From positions 310,001 through 374,000 of the forward strand of contig NZ_AUHT01000006.1 of assembly GCF_000423325.1 (NCBI RefSeq): a stretch of DNA of 64,000 nt. Reading direction: 5' to 3'. This document shows positions 1-8,380 of this stretch, one piece after another. Under the pieces are notes generated by a model that was not told the origin of the DNA, made no database searches, and saw only the letters and a program-made list of their open reading frames with translations. The first letter of the stretch is position 1. Every line of letters starts with the position of its first letter. A program made the position numbers and the translations under genes. The stretch comes from Lysobacter defluvii IMMIB APB-9 = DSM 18482. Lineage in GTDB: Bacteria > Pseudomonadota > Gammaproteobacteria > Xanthomonadales > Xanthomonadaceae.

Positions 1-1242
1 CAGCGCTCGCGCGCGCCCATGCAGCGGATGGCGGACAAAGCGGCGTACTGGTTCGTGCTCGCGGTGCTTGCGGTGGCCGTGATCACCCTGTTCGTCTGGG
101 GCCTGTTCGGGCCGGAGCCCTCCTGGACGTTCGCGGTGCTCAACGCCGTGTCGGTGCTGATCATCGCCTGCCCCTGCGCCCTGGGGCTGGCCACGCCCAT
201 GTCGATCATGGTGGCCACCGGGCGAGGTGCGCAGGCAGGCGTGCTCTTCAGGGATGCCGAGGCCATCGAGAATTTCCGCCGCATCGACACGCTGATCGTC
301 GACAAGACGGGGACGTTGACCGAGGGCCGCCCGGCGTTCCGCACCGCGGCCGGCCTGGCCGGCTTTGACGAGACGGAAGTGCTGCGGCTCGCCGCGAGCC
401 TCGACCAGGGCAGCGAGCATCCCCTGGCGGACGCCATCGTTGCCGAGGCGCGCCGGCGCGAGCTCGATCTGGAGAAGCCAGAGCATTTCGAGTCCTCAAC
501 CGGCATCGGGGTCCGCGGCACGGTCGGCGGCCGGACCCTGGCACTGGGCAACACCGAGCTGATGATCGAGGAAGGCGTGGACGCCTCGCCGCTACGCGAG
601 CAGGCCGAGAGCCTGCGCCAGGAAGGTGCCAGCGTGATGTTCCTGGCGGTGGACGACAGCCTGGCCGGCCTGGTTGCGGTGGCCGATCCGATCAAGGCTT
701 CAACCCCGGCCGCGATCCGTGCGCTGCACGAGGCGGGGCTGCGCATCGTCATGGCCACGGGGGACGGGGTCACCACCGCACACGCCGTGGCCCGCGAGCT
801 GGGCATCGACGAGGTCCACGGCGAGGTGCGTCCCAAGGACAAGGTCGACCTGGTTCAGCGCCTCAGGGCCGAGGGCCGCAAGGTGGCCATGGCCGGCGAT
901 GGCATCAATGATGCCCCGGCCTTGGCCGGTGCGGACATCGGAATCGCAATGGGCACCGGCACGGACGTGGCGATGTCGAGCGCCCAGGTGACGCTGGTGA
1001 AGGGCGACCTGGGCGGGATCGCGCGTGCCCGCCAACTGTCGCAGGCGACGGTGGGCAACATGAAGCAGAACCTGACCTTCGCCTTCCTCTACAACGGACT
1101 GGGCGTGCCGGTGGCCGCCGGCGTGTTGTACCCGCTGACGGGGCTGCTGTTGAGCCCGATGATCGCCGCGTTGGCAATGAGCCTCAGCTCGGTCTCGGTC
1201 GTGTTCAATGCCCTGCGGCTGGGGAATGCCCGGATCGAGTGA
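1..1242 (+). CDS. copA: Copper-translocating P1B-type ATPase, 3' part (window edge)
   Basis: This is the C-terminal 413 residues of a heavy-metal P-type ATPase; the reading frame is open to base 1, so the start lies outside the window. Visible are a membrane segment, the metal-site CPC motif (codons at 168-176), the phosphorylation motif DKTGT (301-315), and the hinge GDGINDAP near 895-920, followed by the last two membrane helices. CPC is the signature of the Cu+/Ag+ exporting P1B-1 class, which pumps cytosolic Cu(I) outward at the cost of ATP. It is followed by an FNR-like box and a secreted protein. The symbol would clash with the multicopper oxidase copA at 2348; the class assignment is firm, the exact substrate is inferred. 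Confidence 0.93.
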   Translation, partial: QRSRAPMQRMADKAAYWFVLAVLAVAVITLFVWGLFGPEPSWTFAVLNAVSVLIIACPCALGLATPMSIMVATGRGAQAGVLFRDAEAIENFRRIDTLIVDKTGTLTEGRPAFRTAAGLAGFDETEVLRLAASLDQGSEHPLADAIVAEARRRELDLEKPEHFESSTGIGVRGTVGGRTLALGNTELMIEEGVDASPLREQAESLRQEGASVMFLAVDDSLAGLVAVADPIKASTPAAIRALHEAGLRIVMATGDGVTTAHAVARELGIDEVHGEVRPKDKVDLVQRLRAEGRKVAMAGDGINDAPALAGADIGIAMGTGTDVAMSSAQVTLVKGDLGGIARARQLSQATVGNMKQNLTFAFLYNGLGVPVAAGVLYPLTGLLLSPMIAALAMSLSSVSVVFNALRLGNARIE

Positions 1243-1261
1243 GTAGGGCACGACGCTTTCG

Positions 1262-1275
1262 TTGATCCAGATCAA
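1262..1275. promoter_or_regulatory. FNR/ANR-type box
   Basis: TTGATCCAGATCAA is a perfect match to the FNR/ANR consensus TTGAT-N4-ATCAA. Its centre (1268.5) lies 41.5 bp before about 1310, and a TAGCAT -10-like hexamer sits at 1298-1303. That is the spacing of a class II activator site in front of the gene at 1335. No oxygen regulator gene is in the window, so the regulator is inferred. Confidence 0.6.
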
Positions 1276-1282
1276 TCCCTGC

Positions 1283-1310
1283 GACCCGGATGCCGCCTAG
1301 CATCCGGGTC
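1283..1310. repeat. Perfect 11-bp inverted repeat
   Basis: GACCCGGATGC (1283-1293) and its reverse complement (1300-1310) enclose a 6-nt spacer. No T-tract follows, so it is a weak terminator candidate for the upstream ATPase gene. It overlaps the predicted -10 and start region of the next gene and could instead be an operator. Function not settled. Confidence 0.5.
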
Positions 1311-1334
1311 AACGGATTCAAAGGAGCTTCGGAG

Positions 1335-1703
1335 ATGGTCATGAAGGTTGCAGGTCGGGCACGCTACCGCATGGCGCTTGGTGCGGGTCTGCTGGTGTTG
1401 ACCGTCGCAGGCGCTGCGAACGCTGCACAGCCGTCGCTTTACCACCGCGTGCTGATGCGGGGACAGGTCGTCGAGCAGATCGCCGACAGGACCCTCATCT
1501 GCATCGGCAATGAAGGTGCAGCGCAGGTAGGAGACGAGCTGACAATCCTCCGACACAAGCGCGTTCCACTCAACTCGCGCGGGGGCAAGCGCCGGGCCAG
1601 GCAGGTGGCCACCGCACGGGTAGCGGAGTTGAGCGACTCACACTACGCGCGCGTGGAGATCATCCAGGGCGCAGCGAGGGTCGGGGATCGCATACGCCTT
1701 TGA
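1335..1703 (+). CDS. Secreted protein of unknown function
   Basis: A 122-residue protein that I do not recognise. The start at 1335 is chosen because AAGGAG lies at about 1320-1325; a second ATG follows two codons on. Residues 1-28 form a signal peptide ending near AANA. The mature part of about 90 residues is basic, predicted mostly beta, with two short similar stretches (VGDELTIL and VGDRIRL) that suggest a small barrel-like repeat. It sits between the Cu+ ATPase and copL and is preceded by an FNR-like box, so a periplasmic stress or metal role is plausible but unproven. It has few Cys and is not a typical metal chelator. Confidence 0.7.
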   Translation: MVMKVAGRARYRMALGAGLLVLTVAGAANAAQPSLYHRVLMRGQVVEQIADRTLICIGNEGAAQVGDELTILRHKRVPLNSRGGKRRARQVATARVAELSDSHYARVEIIQGAARVGDRIRL

Positions 1704-1784
1704 GCTTTGGTTTTTTGGACCTTTGATTGCGCGGATCCCGGAACTTTCTTCAGCGATTCGATGAGGGACCTCCTACACAGCACG

Positions 1785-1815
1785 TTCACCTGCAGGGTCG
1801 TCACGCGGATATACT
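1785..1815 (+). promoter_or_regulatory. Candidate copL promoter, leaderless
   Basis: TTCACC (1785-1790) and TATACT (1810-1815) form a sigma70-like pair with a long 19-bp spacer. The copL ATG begins at 1822, only 7 bases beyond the -10 hexamer, and there is no Shine-Dalgarno sequence. The transcript would therefore start at or next to the ATG. The long spacer is typical of promoters remodelled by MerR-family activators, but I see no clean dyad in it. Confidence 0.4.
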
Positions 1816-1821
1816 CGCGGC

Positions 1822-2247
1822 ATGTCCGTCCGCGCCGTCCTGCTGCGGTTGTTCCTGATCGTCGTCCTGGTGGTCGACGGCATGGGCGTGGCCGCGGCGG
1901 CTGCCTGGCATATGGGGCATGTCGTTGATGCGGCGGGTGTTGCCGCCCAGTCCGTCGCGCCAAGCACCAGTGCCACGTCCCACGAGACGTGCCACGAATC
2001 GACTGCGGCGGCAGCGTCAGGGGAGCAGGGCGGTCCCGCAGATGTTGTTCCAGACGGAGAGTTGCAGTCGTCCGAGGAGTGCTGTGACCCGGCAGGCTGC
2101 GGTGCCTGCGTGCACCCTTGCCCCGCGCTGGTGCATGTCATCGCCTTCAATCCGGCCTGGGCCACGCATAGCCAGAATGTCCGGGCGCTGACCTCGGCAC
2201 ATGCGCCGCCCCCTCTTCTTCACCTGATCCGACCTCCGATCGCCTAA
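1822..2247 (+). CDS. copL: CopL-family copper resistance protein
   Basis: A 141-residue protein directly upstream of copA-copB, the position of copL in the Xanthomonas copLAB operon, where CopL is needed for copper-inducible expression of copAB. Residues 1-28 form a hydrophobic signal or membrane segment. The mature part carries six Cys (one in CHES, then EECC and CGACVHPC clusters) and several His, a plausible copper-binding set at about residues 55-105. The start has no ribosome-binding site and sits just after a -10 hexamer. The identification rests on synteny, size and composition; the molecular mechanism of this family is not well defined. Confidence 0.75.
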   Translation: MSVRAVLLRLFLIVVLVVDGMGVAAAAAWHMGHVVDAAGVAAQSVAPSTSATSHETCHESTAAAASGEQGGPADVVPDGELQSSEECCDPAGCGACVHPCPALVHVIAFNPAWATHSQNVRALTSAHAPPPLLHLIRPPIA

Positions 2248-2347
2248 GCATCGTCGCGCCCCATGGCGCCGTGAGCCCCTGCCGCGCGTTCAGCGGCAGA
2301 CGGCATTTGCTCGTTCCACGAGCATCCCGATGCTTCCCGGAGTTTCC

Positions 2348-4189
2348 ATGTTATCCGATTACTTCCGCTCGCCCGGTGGTGGGCTGGCCGCGCCATCGCG
2401 CCGGCGCTTCGTACAGGGCCTGGCCGCCGGCGGCGCGGTCGCTGCGCTGGGGCTGTGGCCCCGTTCAAGTTGGGCTGTCAGCACCCAAGGGGTTCCCAAC
2501 GTACTGTCCGGCACCGAGTTCGACCTGACCATCGGCGAGACGCCGATGAACTTCACCGGCGCCACGCGGCCAGCGATCACGGTCAACGGGTCTATTCCGG
2601 CGCCTTTGCTGCGCTGGCGAGAAGGCACCACCGTCAACCTGCGGGTCCGCAATGCCCTGCCACCCGGCTCGATCCATGGCCACCAGGCATCGATCCACTG
2701 GCACGGCATCCTGTTGCCGGCCAACATGGATGGTGTCCCGGGCCTGAGCTTCGATGGCATCAATCGCGGTGAGACGTACCAGTACCGTTTCAACGTCGTG
2801 CAGGGCGGTACGTACTGGTACCACAGCCATTCGGGTTTCCAGGAGCAGGCCGGCCTCTATGGGCCGCTGGTGATCGATCCGATCGAACCGGAGCCGTTCG
2901 CGTACGACCGCGACTATGTGGTCATGCTGACGGACTGGACCGACCTCGATCCGCGCCAGCTGTTCGCCCGGCTCAAGAAGCGGTCGGATTTCGACAACTT
3001 CGCCAAACAGACGGTCGGCGACTTCTTCGACGACGTGAAGCAGCACGGCTTGGCCGCCACGATCGAAGACCGCAAGATGTGGGGCCAGATGCGGATGACG
3101 CCGACCGACCTGTCGGACGTCAACGGCAACACCTACACCTACCTCATGAACGGCACGACCTCGCTCGGCAACTGGACCGGGCTGTTCCGGTCGGGCGAGA
3201 AGGTCCGCCTCCGCTTCATCAACGGCTCCGCGATGACGTACTTCGACGTGCGGATCCCGGGCCTGAAGATGACCGTGGTCGCAGCCGATGGACAGTACGT
3301 GCATCCGGTTTCGGTCGACGAGCTCCGCATCGCCACCGCCGAGACCTTCGACGTCATCGTCGAACCCACCGGGCAGGATGCGTTCACCATTTTCGCCCAG
3401 GACAGCGGCCGTACCGGCTACGTCAGCGGCACGCTCGCCGTCCGGGAAGGCTTGCGGGCGCCGGTGCCCGAGGTCGACCCCAAGCCCCTGCTCACCATGG
3501 ACGACATGGGCCACGGCGGGATGGGCGGCGGTGGTCATGACATGTCTGCGATGTCACACGGTTCGATGGCCGGCATGGATCACAGCGGCCACGACATGTC
3601 GTCGATGGCCGGAGGTGCGACCGCCGGTGCGAGCATGGCCGGCATGGACCACGGCGCCGGCGGGATGCAGGAACACCCTGCCACCGAAACCGGCAATCCC
3701 CTGGTCGACATGCAGACGATGGCGCCCACGCCCAGGCTGGATGACCCCGGCATCGGGCTGCGCGACAACGGCCGCCGCGTGCTGACCTACGCCGACCTGC
3801 GCAGCACGTTCCGCGACCCGGACGGACGCGCGCCGGGCCGCACGGTCGAGCTGCACCTGACCGGCCACATGGAGCGTTTCGCCTGGTCGTTCGACGGGGT
3901 GAAGTTCGCCGACGCGGAGCCCCTGCGCCTCAACTACGGCGAGCGCATGCGGATCGTGCTGGTCAACGACACGATGATGTCGCACCCGATCCACCTCCAC
4001 GGCATGTGGAGCGACCTCGAAGATGAATCCGGCAACTTCATGGTGCGCAAGCACACCATCGACATGCCGCCCGGCACCACCCGCAGCTACCGGGTGCGCG
4101 CCGATGCGATCGGCCGCTGGGCGTACCACTGCCACCTGCTCTACCACATGGAAGCGGGCATGTTCCGCGAAGTGCGGGTGGAGGAGTGA
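2348..4189 (+). CDS. copA: Multicopper oxidase CopA, copper resistance
   Basis: A 613-residue periplasmic multicopper oxidase of the copper-resistance CopA family, which oxidises Cu(I) to less toxic Cu(II) and binds copper. The start at 2348 follows GGAG (2339-2342). The N-terminus has a twin-arginine signal (SRRRFVQG then a hydrophobic run). Copper ligands are visible as HWHG and WYHSHSG in the first cupredoxin domain and HPIHLHG and HCHLLYHMEAGM at the C-terminus. Between residues 385 and 450 lies a Met/His-rich stretch with repeated MDHSGHDMS-like units that likely binds extra copper. It is followed within 5 bases by copB. A tatA paralogue lies 4 kb downstream, fitting Tat export of this folded enzyme. 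Confidence 0.95.
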   Translation: MLSDYFRSPGGGLAAPSRRRFVQGLAAGGAVAALGLWPRSSWAVSTQGVPNVLSGTEFDLTIGETPMNFTGATRPAITVNGSIPAPLLRWREGTTVNLRVRNALPPGSIHGHQASIHWHGILLPANMDGVPGLSFDGINRGETYQYRFNVVQGGTYWYHSHSGFQEQAGLYGPLVIDPIEPEPFAYDRDYVVMLTDWTDLDPRQLFARLKKRSDFDNFAKQTVGDFFDDVKQHGLAATIEDRKMWGQMRMTPTDLSDVNGNTYTYLMNGTTSLGNWTGLFRSGEKVRLRFINGSAMTYFDVRIPGLKMTVVAADGQYVHPVSVDELRIATAETFDVIVEPTGQDAFTIFAQDSGRTGYVSGTLAVREGLRAPVPEVDPKPLLTMDDMGHGGMGGGGHDMSAMSHGSMAGMDHSGHDMSSMAGGATAGASMAGMDHGAGGMQEHPATETGNPLVDMQTMAPTPRLDDPGIGLRDNGRRVLTYADLRSTFRDPDGRAPGRTVELHLTGHMERFAWSFDGVKFADAEPLRLNYGERMRIVLVNDTMMSHPIHLHGMWSDLEDESGNFMVRKHTIDMPPGTTRSYRVRADAIGRWAYHCHLLYHMEAGMFREVRVEE

Positions 4190-4194
4190 ACGCC

Positions 4195-5352
4195 ATGACG
4201 CTTTCCCGCCGCCATCCCTTGGCCATCGGCTTGGCATCCGCACTGACGCTCGCAGCCGGGCTCGCGCCGGCGTGGGCGCAGGAGACGGACCACACCTCAC
4301 ACCACCCGGAAGCGAAGCCAGCTGCGAAACCGGCGTCGGCCAAGCCTGTCGACCCACATGCCGGCCACCAGCCGACTCCGACAGACACGAGTTCCGATGA
4401 TCACGGGGCCATGGACCACGGGAACACGGACCACTCCCGGGACCACTCGGGGATGGACCACTCCGGGATGGACCACTCCGGGATGGACCACTCCGGGATG
4501 GACCACTCCGGGATGGACCACTCCGGGATGGATCACTCCCGGGACCACTCGGGAATGGACCACTCCGCCATGGACCATGGCTCCATGGGCCATGAGCCTG
4601 CTGCCAGCCAGGATCTTCCGGCCACGGCCGAGCCGCGCGAGCCTATTCCCGTTATCACCCCGGCCGATCGAGCCGGCGCGTTCCAGGACCTCGACGAGCA
4701 CGTGATCCACGGCGAATCGATCAACTCCTACTGGGCGCTGGACCGGCTTGAGGCGTGGGACGCGGATGAGGACGGCACCGGCATGGCCTGGGAAGCGCAA
4801 GGCTGGATCGGTACCGACCTGGACCGGCTCTGGCTGCGCAGCGAGGGCGAGCGTGCGGGCGGATCCACCGAGTCGGCGGACGTGGAAGTCCTGTACGGCC
4901 GGGCCGTCGCCCGGTGGTGGGACGCAGTCGCCGGCGTCCGCCATGACTTCGGCTTTGGCGGCGGTCCGTCGCGCACCTATGCCGCGCTTGGCGTCATCGG
5001 TCTTGCCCCGTACTGGTTCGAGGTCGAGGCAACCGCCTACGTGGGCGACTCGGGCCAAGTCGGGATCGGCGCGGAAGCCGAGTACGAGATGCTGTTCACC
5101 AACCGGCTGATCGGCCAATGGCTGGTCGAGGGCGAAGCCTGGAGCAAGGACGATCCTGCGGTCGGAATTGGCAGCGGGCTGAGCACGGTCGAAGCCGGTT
5201 TCCGGCTGCGCTACGAGTTCCATCGGCAGTTCGCGCCCTATGTCGGCGTGGTCTGGGAGCGCGCCTACGGCGGTACCGCGGATCAGCTTCGTGCACAGGC
5301 CAGGGATATCGAGGACACCCGGATCGTCGCGGGCGTCCGGGTGTGGTTCTGA
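4195..5352 (+). CDS. copB: Outer-membrane copper resistance protein CopB
   Basis: A 385-residue protein of the CopB/PcoB family, an outer-membrane beta-barrel partner of CopA. The ATG at 4195 is preferred over the GTG at 4186 because GAGGAG at 4181-4186 is correctly spaced for it. Residues 1-28 form a signal peptide. Residues 30-140 are an extremely Met/His/Asp-rich segment with tandem GMDHS pentapeptides; residues 165-385 hold the conserved CopB barrel region, ending in a C-terminal phenylalanine typical of outer-membrane barrels. It follows copA at 5 bases, so the two are surely co-transcribed. Confidence 0.93.
   Translation: MTLSRRHPLAIGLASALTLAAGLAPAWAQETDHTSHHPEAKPAAKPASAKPVDPHAGHQPTPTDTSSDDHGAMDHGNTDHSRDHSGMDHSGMDHSGMDHSGMDHSGMDHSGMDHSRDHSGMDHSAMDHGSMGHEPAASQDLPATAEPREPIPVITPADRAGAFQDLDEHVIHGESINSYWALDRLEAWDADEDGTGMAWEAQGWIGTDLDRLWLRSEGERAGGSTESADVEVLYGRAVARWWDAVAGVRHDFGFGGGPSRTYAALGVIGLAPYWFEVEATAYVGDSGQVGIGAEAEYEMLFTNRLIGQWLVEGEAWSKDDPAVGIGSGLSTVEAGFRLRYEFHRQFAPYVGVVWERAYGGTADQLRAQARDIEDTRIVAGVRVWF
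4441..4530 (+). repeat. Six tandem 15-bp units in copB
   Basis: The unit GACCACTCCGGGATG is repeated six times in frame, nearly without base changes, and encodes DHSGM pentapeptides. Degenerate copies continue on both sides to about 4590. The near identity at DNA level implies recent expansion, so copy number is probably variable between strains. Confidence 0.95.
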
Positions 5353-5375
5353 CTACTGATCGACGGAGCATACGA

Positions 5376-5891
5376 ATGAAGTACATCGCAACAGGCCTGG
5401 TGCTGTGCCTCGGCGTGGGCACCACCGCGTTGGTTTCCGCCCAGCCACAACAGTCGTCCGAGGCACGCGCGCACCACGCATCAAATGAGTCGCTCCAGCT
5501 GGACATACCACAGGAGGCGGTTGCAGCGGTGGACGTGGTCGAGCGCTTCAATGCCGCACTCGGATCGGGCGATTTGGAAACCGTGGAGAAGCTCCTGGCG
5601 CCCGACGTGCTCGTTTTGGAATCCGGCGGCGCGGAGCGCAGTCGGGAGGAATACCTGGGTCACCACGCCGCGAGCGACGCCGAGTTTCTCAAGGGTGCAC
5701 ACCGCCAGTTGCTGCGGCAGCGTGCACGTGTCTCGGGCGGGCTCGCCTGGGTCGGCAGTGAAAGCGAGTTGCACACCCAGGCCGATGACAAGCCGCTGAC
5801 GTTGTTGAGCACCGAAACGATGGTGCTGCGGAAGACGGCGGAAGGCTGGCGCATCGCCCACATCCACTGGTCCTCCCGGACCAAGCGTTGA
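5376..5891 (+). CDS. Secreted NTF2-like (SnoaL/DUF4440-type) protein
   Basis: A 171-residue protein with an N-terminal signal peptide (cleavage near VSAQ). The start ATG at 5376 follows a GGAG about 8 bases upstream. From residue 45 on it has the pattern of the NTF2-like fold: VVERFNAALGSGDLETVEKLLAPDVLVLESG, written here as its parts VVERFNAAL and LLAPDVLVLESG, and a C-terminal GWRIAHIHWSS. Such proteins are common next to copper genes in proteobacteria, but the ligand is unknown. It lies 23 bases after copB and 13 before the DUF411 gene, so it belongs to the cop operon. Function inferred only from fold and neighbours. Confidence 0.75.
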   Translation: MKYIATGLVLCLGVGTTALVSAQPQQSSEARAHHASNESLQLDIPQEAVAAVDVVERFNAALGSGDLETVEKLLAPDVLVLESGGAERSREEYLGHHAASDAEFLKGAHRQLLRQRARVSGGLAWVGSESELHTQADDKPLTLLSTETMVLRKTAEGWRIAHIHWSSRTKR

Positions 5892-5904
5892 GAACGGAGG
5901 AAAC

Positions 5905-6441
5905 ATGAAGCTGCGATTTGCTGCCCGAAGCGTCGGGTTTGCCCTTGCCATAGCGGCCCTTGCGGCATGCGCGCAAGAAACGGTTCCACACCAGGTCGCC
6001 GCCACGCCGGAAGCCGGCGTCGCAGCCGCACAGGACGTCGACCAGGCCCCCGCCGACGCAGACGGTCTGCCTGTGATGATGGTGCACAGGAGCCCCAGCT
6101 GCGGATGCTGCGGCGCCTGGGTGGATCACGTGCGCGAAGCCGGGTTTCCAGTGGAGGTCCATGAAATGGACGATCTCGGAGAGGTAAAGGAGCGGTTGGG
6201 CATCCCGTACGGCAAGGGCTCGTGCCACACCGCCGAGGTGGGGGGCTACGCGATTGAAGGCCACGTGCCGGCCTCCGACATCAAGCGCCTGCTGGAAGAG
6301 AAGCCGGACGCACTGGGCCTGGTGCTCCCCGGCATGCCGATGGGCTCGCCCGGCATGGAAATGCCCGACGGCCGCAGCCGGCCCTTCACCGTCGAACTTG
6401 TGAAGCGTGACGGCACTACCGAGCCGTTTGCCAGCCACTGA
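5905..6441 (+). CDS. DUF411-family metal-binding lipoprotein
   Basis: A 178-residue protein of the DUF411 family (sometimes labelled CopG), found in copper and silver resistance clusters. A lipobox-like LAAC at about residues 20-23 suggests a membrane-anchored periplasmic protein. The core at residues 60-140 has a thioredoxin-like pattern with SPSCGCCGAW and a third conserved Cys in KGSCHTAEVGGY, which fit metal binding or thiol chemistry. A Met-rich LPGMPMGSPGMEMP follows. The start has a good AGGA-type site (about 5893). It lies 13 bases after the previous gene. Family assignment is secure; the biochemical role is unresolved. Confidence 0.88.
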   Translation: MKLRFAARSVGFALAIAALAACAQETVPHQVAATPEAGVAAAQDVDQAPADADGLPVMMVHRSPSCGCCGAWVDHVREAGFPVEVHEMDDLGEVKERLGIPYGKGSCHTAEVGGYAIEGHVPASDIKRLLEEKPDALGLVLPGMPMGSPGMEMPDGRSRPFTVELVKRDGTTEPFASH

Positions 6442-6509
6442 CCGTGTTCCACAGGGGGCGGTGTTGCGGACACGCCGAATTCTTGTCCGTCAGCGAGAAG
6501 GAGATCCAC

Positions 6510-6860
6510 ATGACTCACCATTCCTCAGCCCACAGGTCCCAGGAGATGAACGAGTGCATCGACAACTGCACGCAGTGCCACGCCATCTGCCTGGAAACAA
6601 TCAATTACTGCCTGTCCAAGGGTGGCGCACACGCGGCGCCTGAGCACATCGCATTGCTTGCGACATGTGCTGACATCTGCGCGACCAGCGCCGATGCGAT
6701 GCTGCGCGGTTCCAGCGCCCACAACGTCGTTTGCGGTGCCTGCGCGGAGATCTGCCGCCAGTGCGCCGAAGCATGCGAGGCGATGAACGACCCCGAGATG
6801 GCGCGCTGCGCCGAGGTTTGTCGCCGCTGTGCCGACAGCTGTAGCGCCATGGCGGCCTGA
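6510..6860 (+). CDS. Four-helix-bundle copper-binding (Csp-like) protein
   Basis: A 116-residue protein with 16 cysteines, most in the CxxxC spacing that lines the inside of four-helix copper storage proteins (Csp/DUF326 family), which can hold many Cu(I) ions. The start at 6510 follows AAGGAG (6498-6503). No signal peptide is visible, so it resembles the cytosolic Csp3 type, although the N-terminus has several His. Cys occur as NECIDNC, CHAIC, CADIC, CGACAEIC, CAEVCRRC and others. It is the last gene before a strong hairpin, so it closes the copLAB transcript. Confidence 0.9.
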   Translation: MTHHSSAHRSQEMNECIDNCTQCHAICLETINYCLSKGGAHAAPEHIALLATCADICATSADAMLRGSSAHNVVCGACAEICRQCAEACEAMNDPEMARCAEVCRRCADSCSAMAA

Positions 6861-6868
6861 TCCGCCGC

Positions 6869-6898
6869 GGGGATCCCGCCGGAAGCGGCGGGATCCCC
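6869..6898 (+). terminator. Hairpin terminator after the cop operon
   Basis: A perfect 12-bp stem (GGGGATCCCGCC at 6869-6880 with its complement at 6887-6898) closes a 6-nt loop, beginning 8 bases after the stop codon. The following bases AATTTG give only a weak U-tract, so termination may be partial. Confidence 0.65.
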
Positions 6899-6952
6899 AA
6901 TTTGCTCCAGAAACTATTTAACCCTTCCTTGTTCCCGACGAGAAATCTCCAG

Positions 6953-7336
6953 ATGAAGTCGTCAAAGTTCTTTCTTTCCTCCGTGCTGTTCCTGGTACTC
7001 GCCGCAGGTCAGCTTTCGCTGCAGGTCGCGCAGGCCCACGCGGCGCTGCAACAGTCAACGCCGGCAGCGGACGCAGTGGTGTCTGGCCCGCAGGAAATTG
7101 ATCTTGTGTTCAACGAGAAATTGTTGCCGCGCGCCTCGCGCGTTGAGATCCTGATGATGCACGGCAGTTCCACGATGCCCATCGAGAACTTCAATACCGA
7201 GATCATCAATGACGGCAAAACCCTGCGTGCCAAGCTATCCCAACCGCTGACTGCCGGTGAGTATCGCGTGGATTACCGGGCGGTCGGGAGCGACAACCAT
7301 CCGATGACGGGCAGCTTCAGCTTCACTGTCCGCTAG
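6953..7336 (+). CDS. copC: Periplasmic copper-binding protein CopC
   Basis: A 127-residue CopC/YobA-family protein. A signal peptide ends before HAALQQSTPAAD, the mature N-terminal His being a Cu(II) ligand in the family. The rest follows the CopC beta-barrel pattern: VVSGPQEIDLVFNEKL, the central strand region, and the C-terminal YRVDYRAVGSDNHPMTGSF with the conserved D-x-H ligand pair. The ATG at 6953 is chosen because the signal peptide begins there; upstream in-frame codons lack a ribosome site. It is 9 bases from copD and the pair likely delivers copper to the inner membrane. Base composition is slightly lower in GC than the cop genes before it. Confidence 0.93.
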   Translation: MKSSKFFLSSVLFLVLAAGQLSLQVAQAHAALQQSTPAADAVVSGPQEIDLVFNEKLLPRASRVEILMMHGSSTMPIENFNTEIINDGKTLRAKLSQPLTAGEYRVDYRAVGSDNHPMTGSFSFTVR

Positions 7337-7345
7337 AGCATCGGC

Positions 7346-8275
7346 ATGTTCGACGTGTCGGTTTATATGCTGAGGTTCCTGGAATACCTCGCTTTAATGG
7401 TCCTGTTCGGTATTCCGCTGTTTGGATGGTACGGCTCGGGTCGGCCGGCCCTGCGCGAAGGATTGGCGGGGCGGGCCGTGGTCGGCACGCTGTTGGCGAG
7501 TGCCGCGATAGCGATCGTGCTGACAGGTGTCGACGTCATCTTCAAGACCGCGGGCATCATGGGCATGGCGATCGACGAGGTTGATCGCGCCTCGCTTGGC
7601 TGGTATCTGCTCGAAACCTCGTCAGGCCGGGCGGCAATGGCGAGGAGTGTGCTCCTGACCGTGCTGATGTTTGTCCTGTGGTGGCACCGTCGCCGCGGAA
7701 ACAGCCGCGCGTTGTTCCCGGTTACGGTTGCTCTGGCGGCAGGCGCCCTTGCCTCACTGGCGTGGAACGGTCACGCGGCGGCAGGCGAAGGCGCAGCAGG
7801 GGTGGTCCGGCTCGTTGCCGGAATCGTCCACCTTCTTGCGGCCGGCGGTTGGATAGCAGCGGTCCTGCTGTTCCTGGTGATGCTGCTGCGCGGTAAAGGC
7901 ACCAACGAAGGCGAACGGCTCCGCGCGCTACATGACCTGCTGCATGGATTTGCGGCCATTGGGACGGTTTTCGTGGGCGCGCTGGTCGTTTCGGGTATCG
8001 CGCACTACGGAGATCTTTCCGCATGGTCACTTTCGGCACTGATCGAGACGGACTACGGGAAGTTGCTGTTGTTCAAGCTGGCCCTGTTTGCTGGAATGCT
8101 GGGCCTGGGGGCGCTTCACCGATGGGTGCTGGTGCCCCGCCTTGGACGGGCGCTGAGCAGCGAGGGGCCGCGAGAGGCGGCGCGCGCCCTGCGGCAGAGC
8201 GTAGCGGCAGAAACAGCGCTTGCCGTCTTGATCCTGGGTGTTGTTTCGGTGCTCGGGACACTCAGTCCTGCATAG
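7346..8275 (+). CDS. copD: Inner-membrane copper protein CopD
   Basis: A 309-residue polytopic membrane protein of the CopD/PcoD/YebZ family, partner of CopC in copper uptake across the inner membrane. About eight hydrophobic segments are visible; conserved His appear in WNGHAAAGE, IVHLLAAGGW and GIAHYGDLS, as in the family copper-resistance domain at residues 130-300. It starts 9 bases after copC. Length matches the family. CopCD import copper for cuproenzymes, so its presence among efflux genes suggests supply to CopA or to respiratory enzymes (inference). Confidence 0.92.
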   Translation: MFDVSVYMLRFLEYLALMVLFGIPLFGWYGSGRPALREGLAGRAVVGTLLASAAIAIVLTGVDVIFKTAGIMGMAIDEVDRASLGWYLLETSSGRAAMARSVLLTVLMFVLWWHRRRGNSRALFPVTVALAAGALASLAWNGHAAAGEGAAGVVRLVAGIVHLLAAGGWIAAVLLFLVMLLRGKGTNEGERLRALHDLLHGFAAIGTVFVGALVVSGIAHYGDLSAWSLSALIETDYGKLLLFKLALFAGMLGLGALHRWVLVPRLGRALSSEGPREAARALRQSVAAETALAVLILGVVSVLGTLSPA

Positions 8276-8380
8276 CCGCCGCCCTTGGCATACGGCAGTG
8301 AACTGGCGAATGCCGGTCAAGCAGCAGCCGGGCTATCGGCGACGTGCCTGGCGTTCTCAGTCAATCATGGTGGTGATTTC

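Noticed and set aside
4441-4600. Direct repeats as a CRISPR array
   Set aside because: Units are contiguous 15-bp, in frame and without spacers; they are coding repeats of copB.
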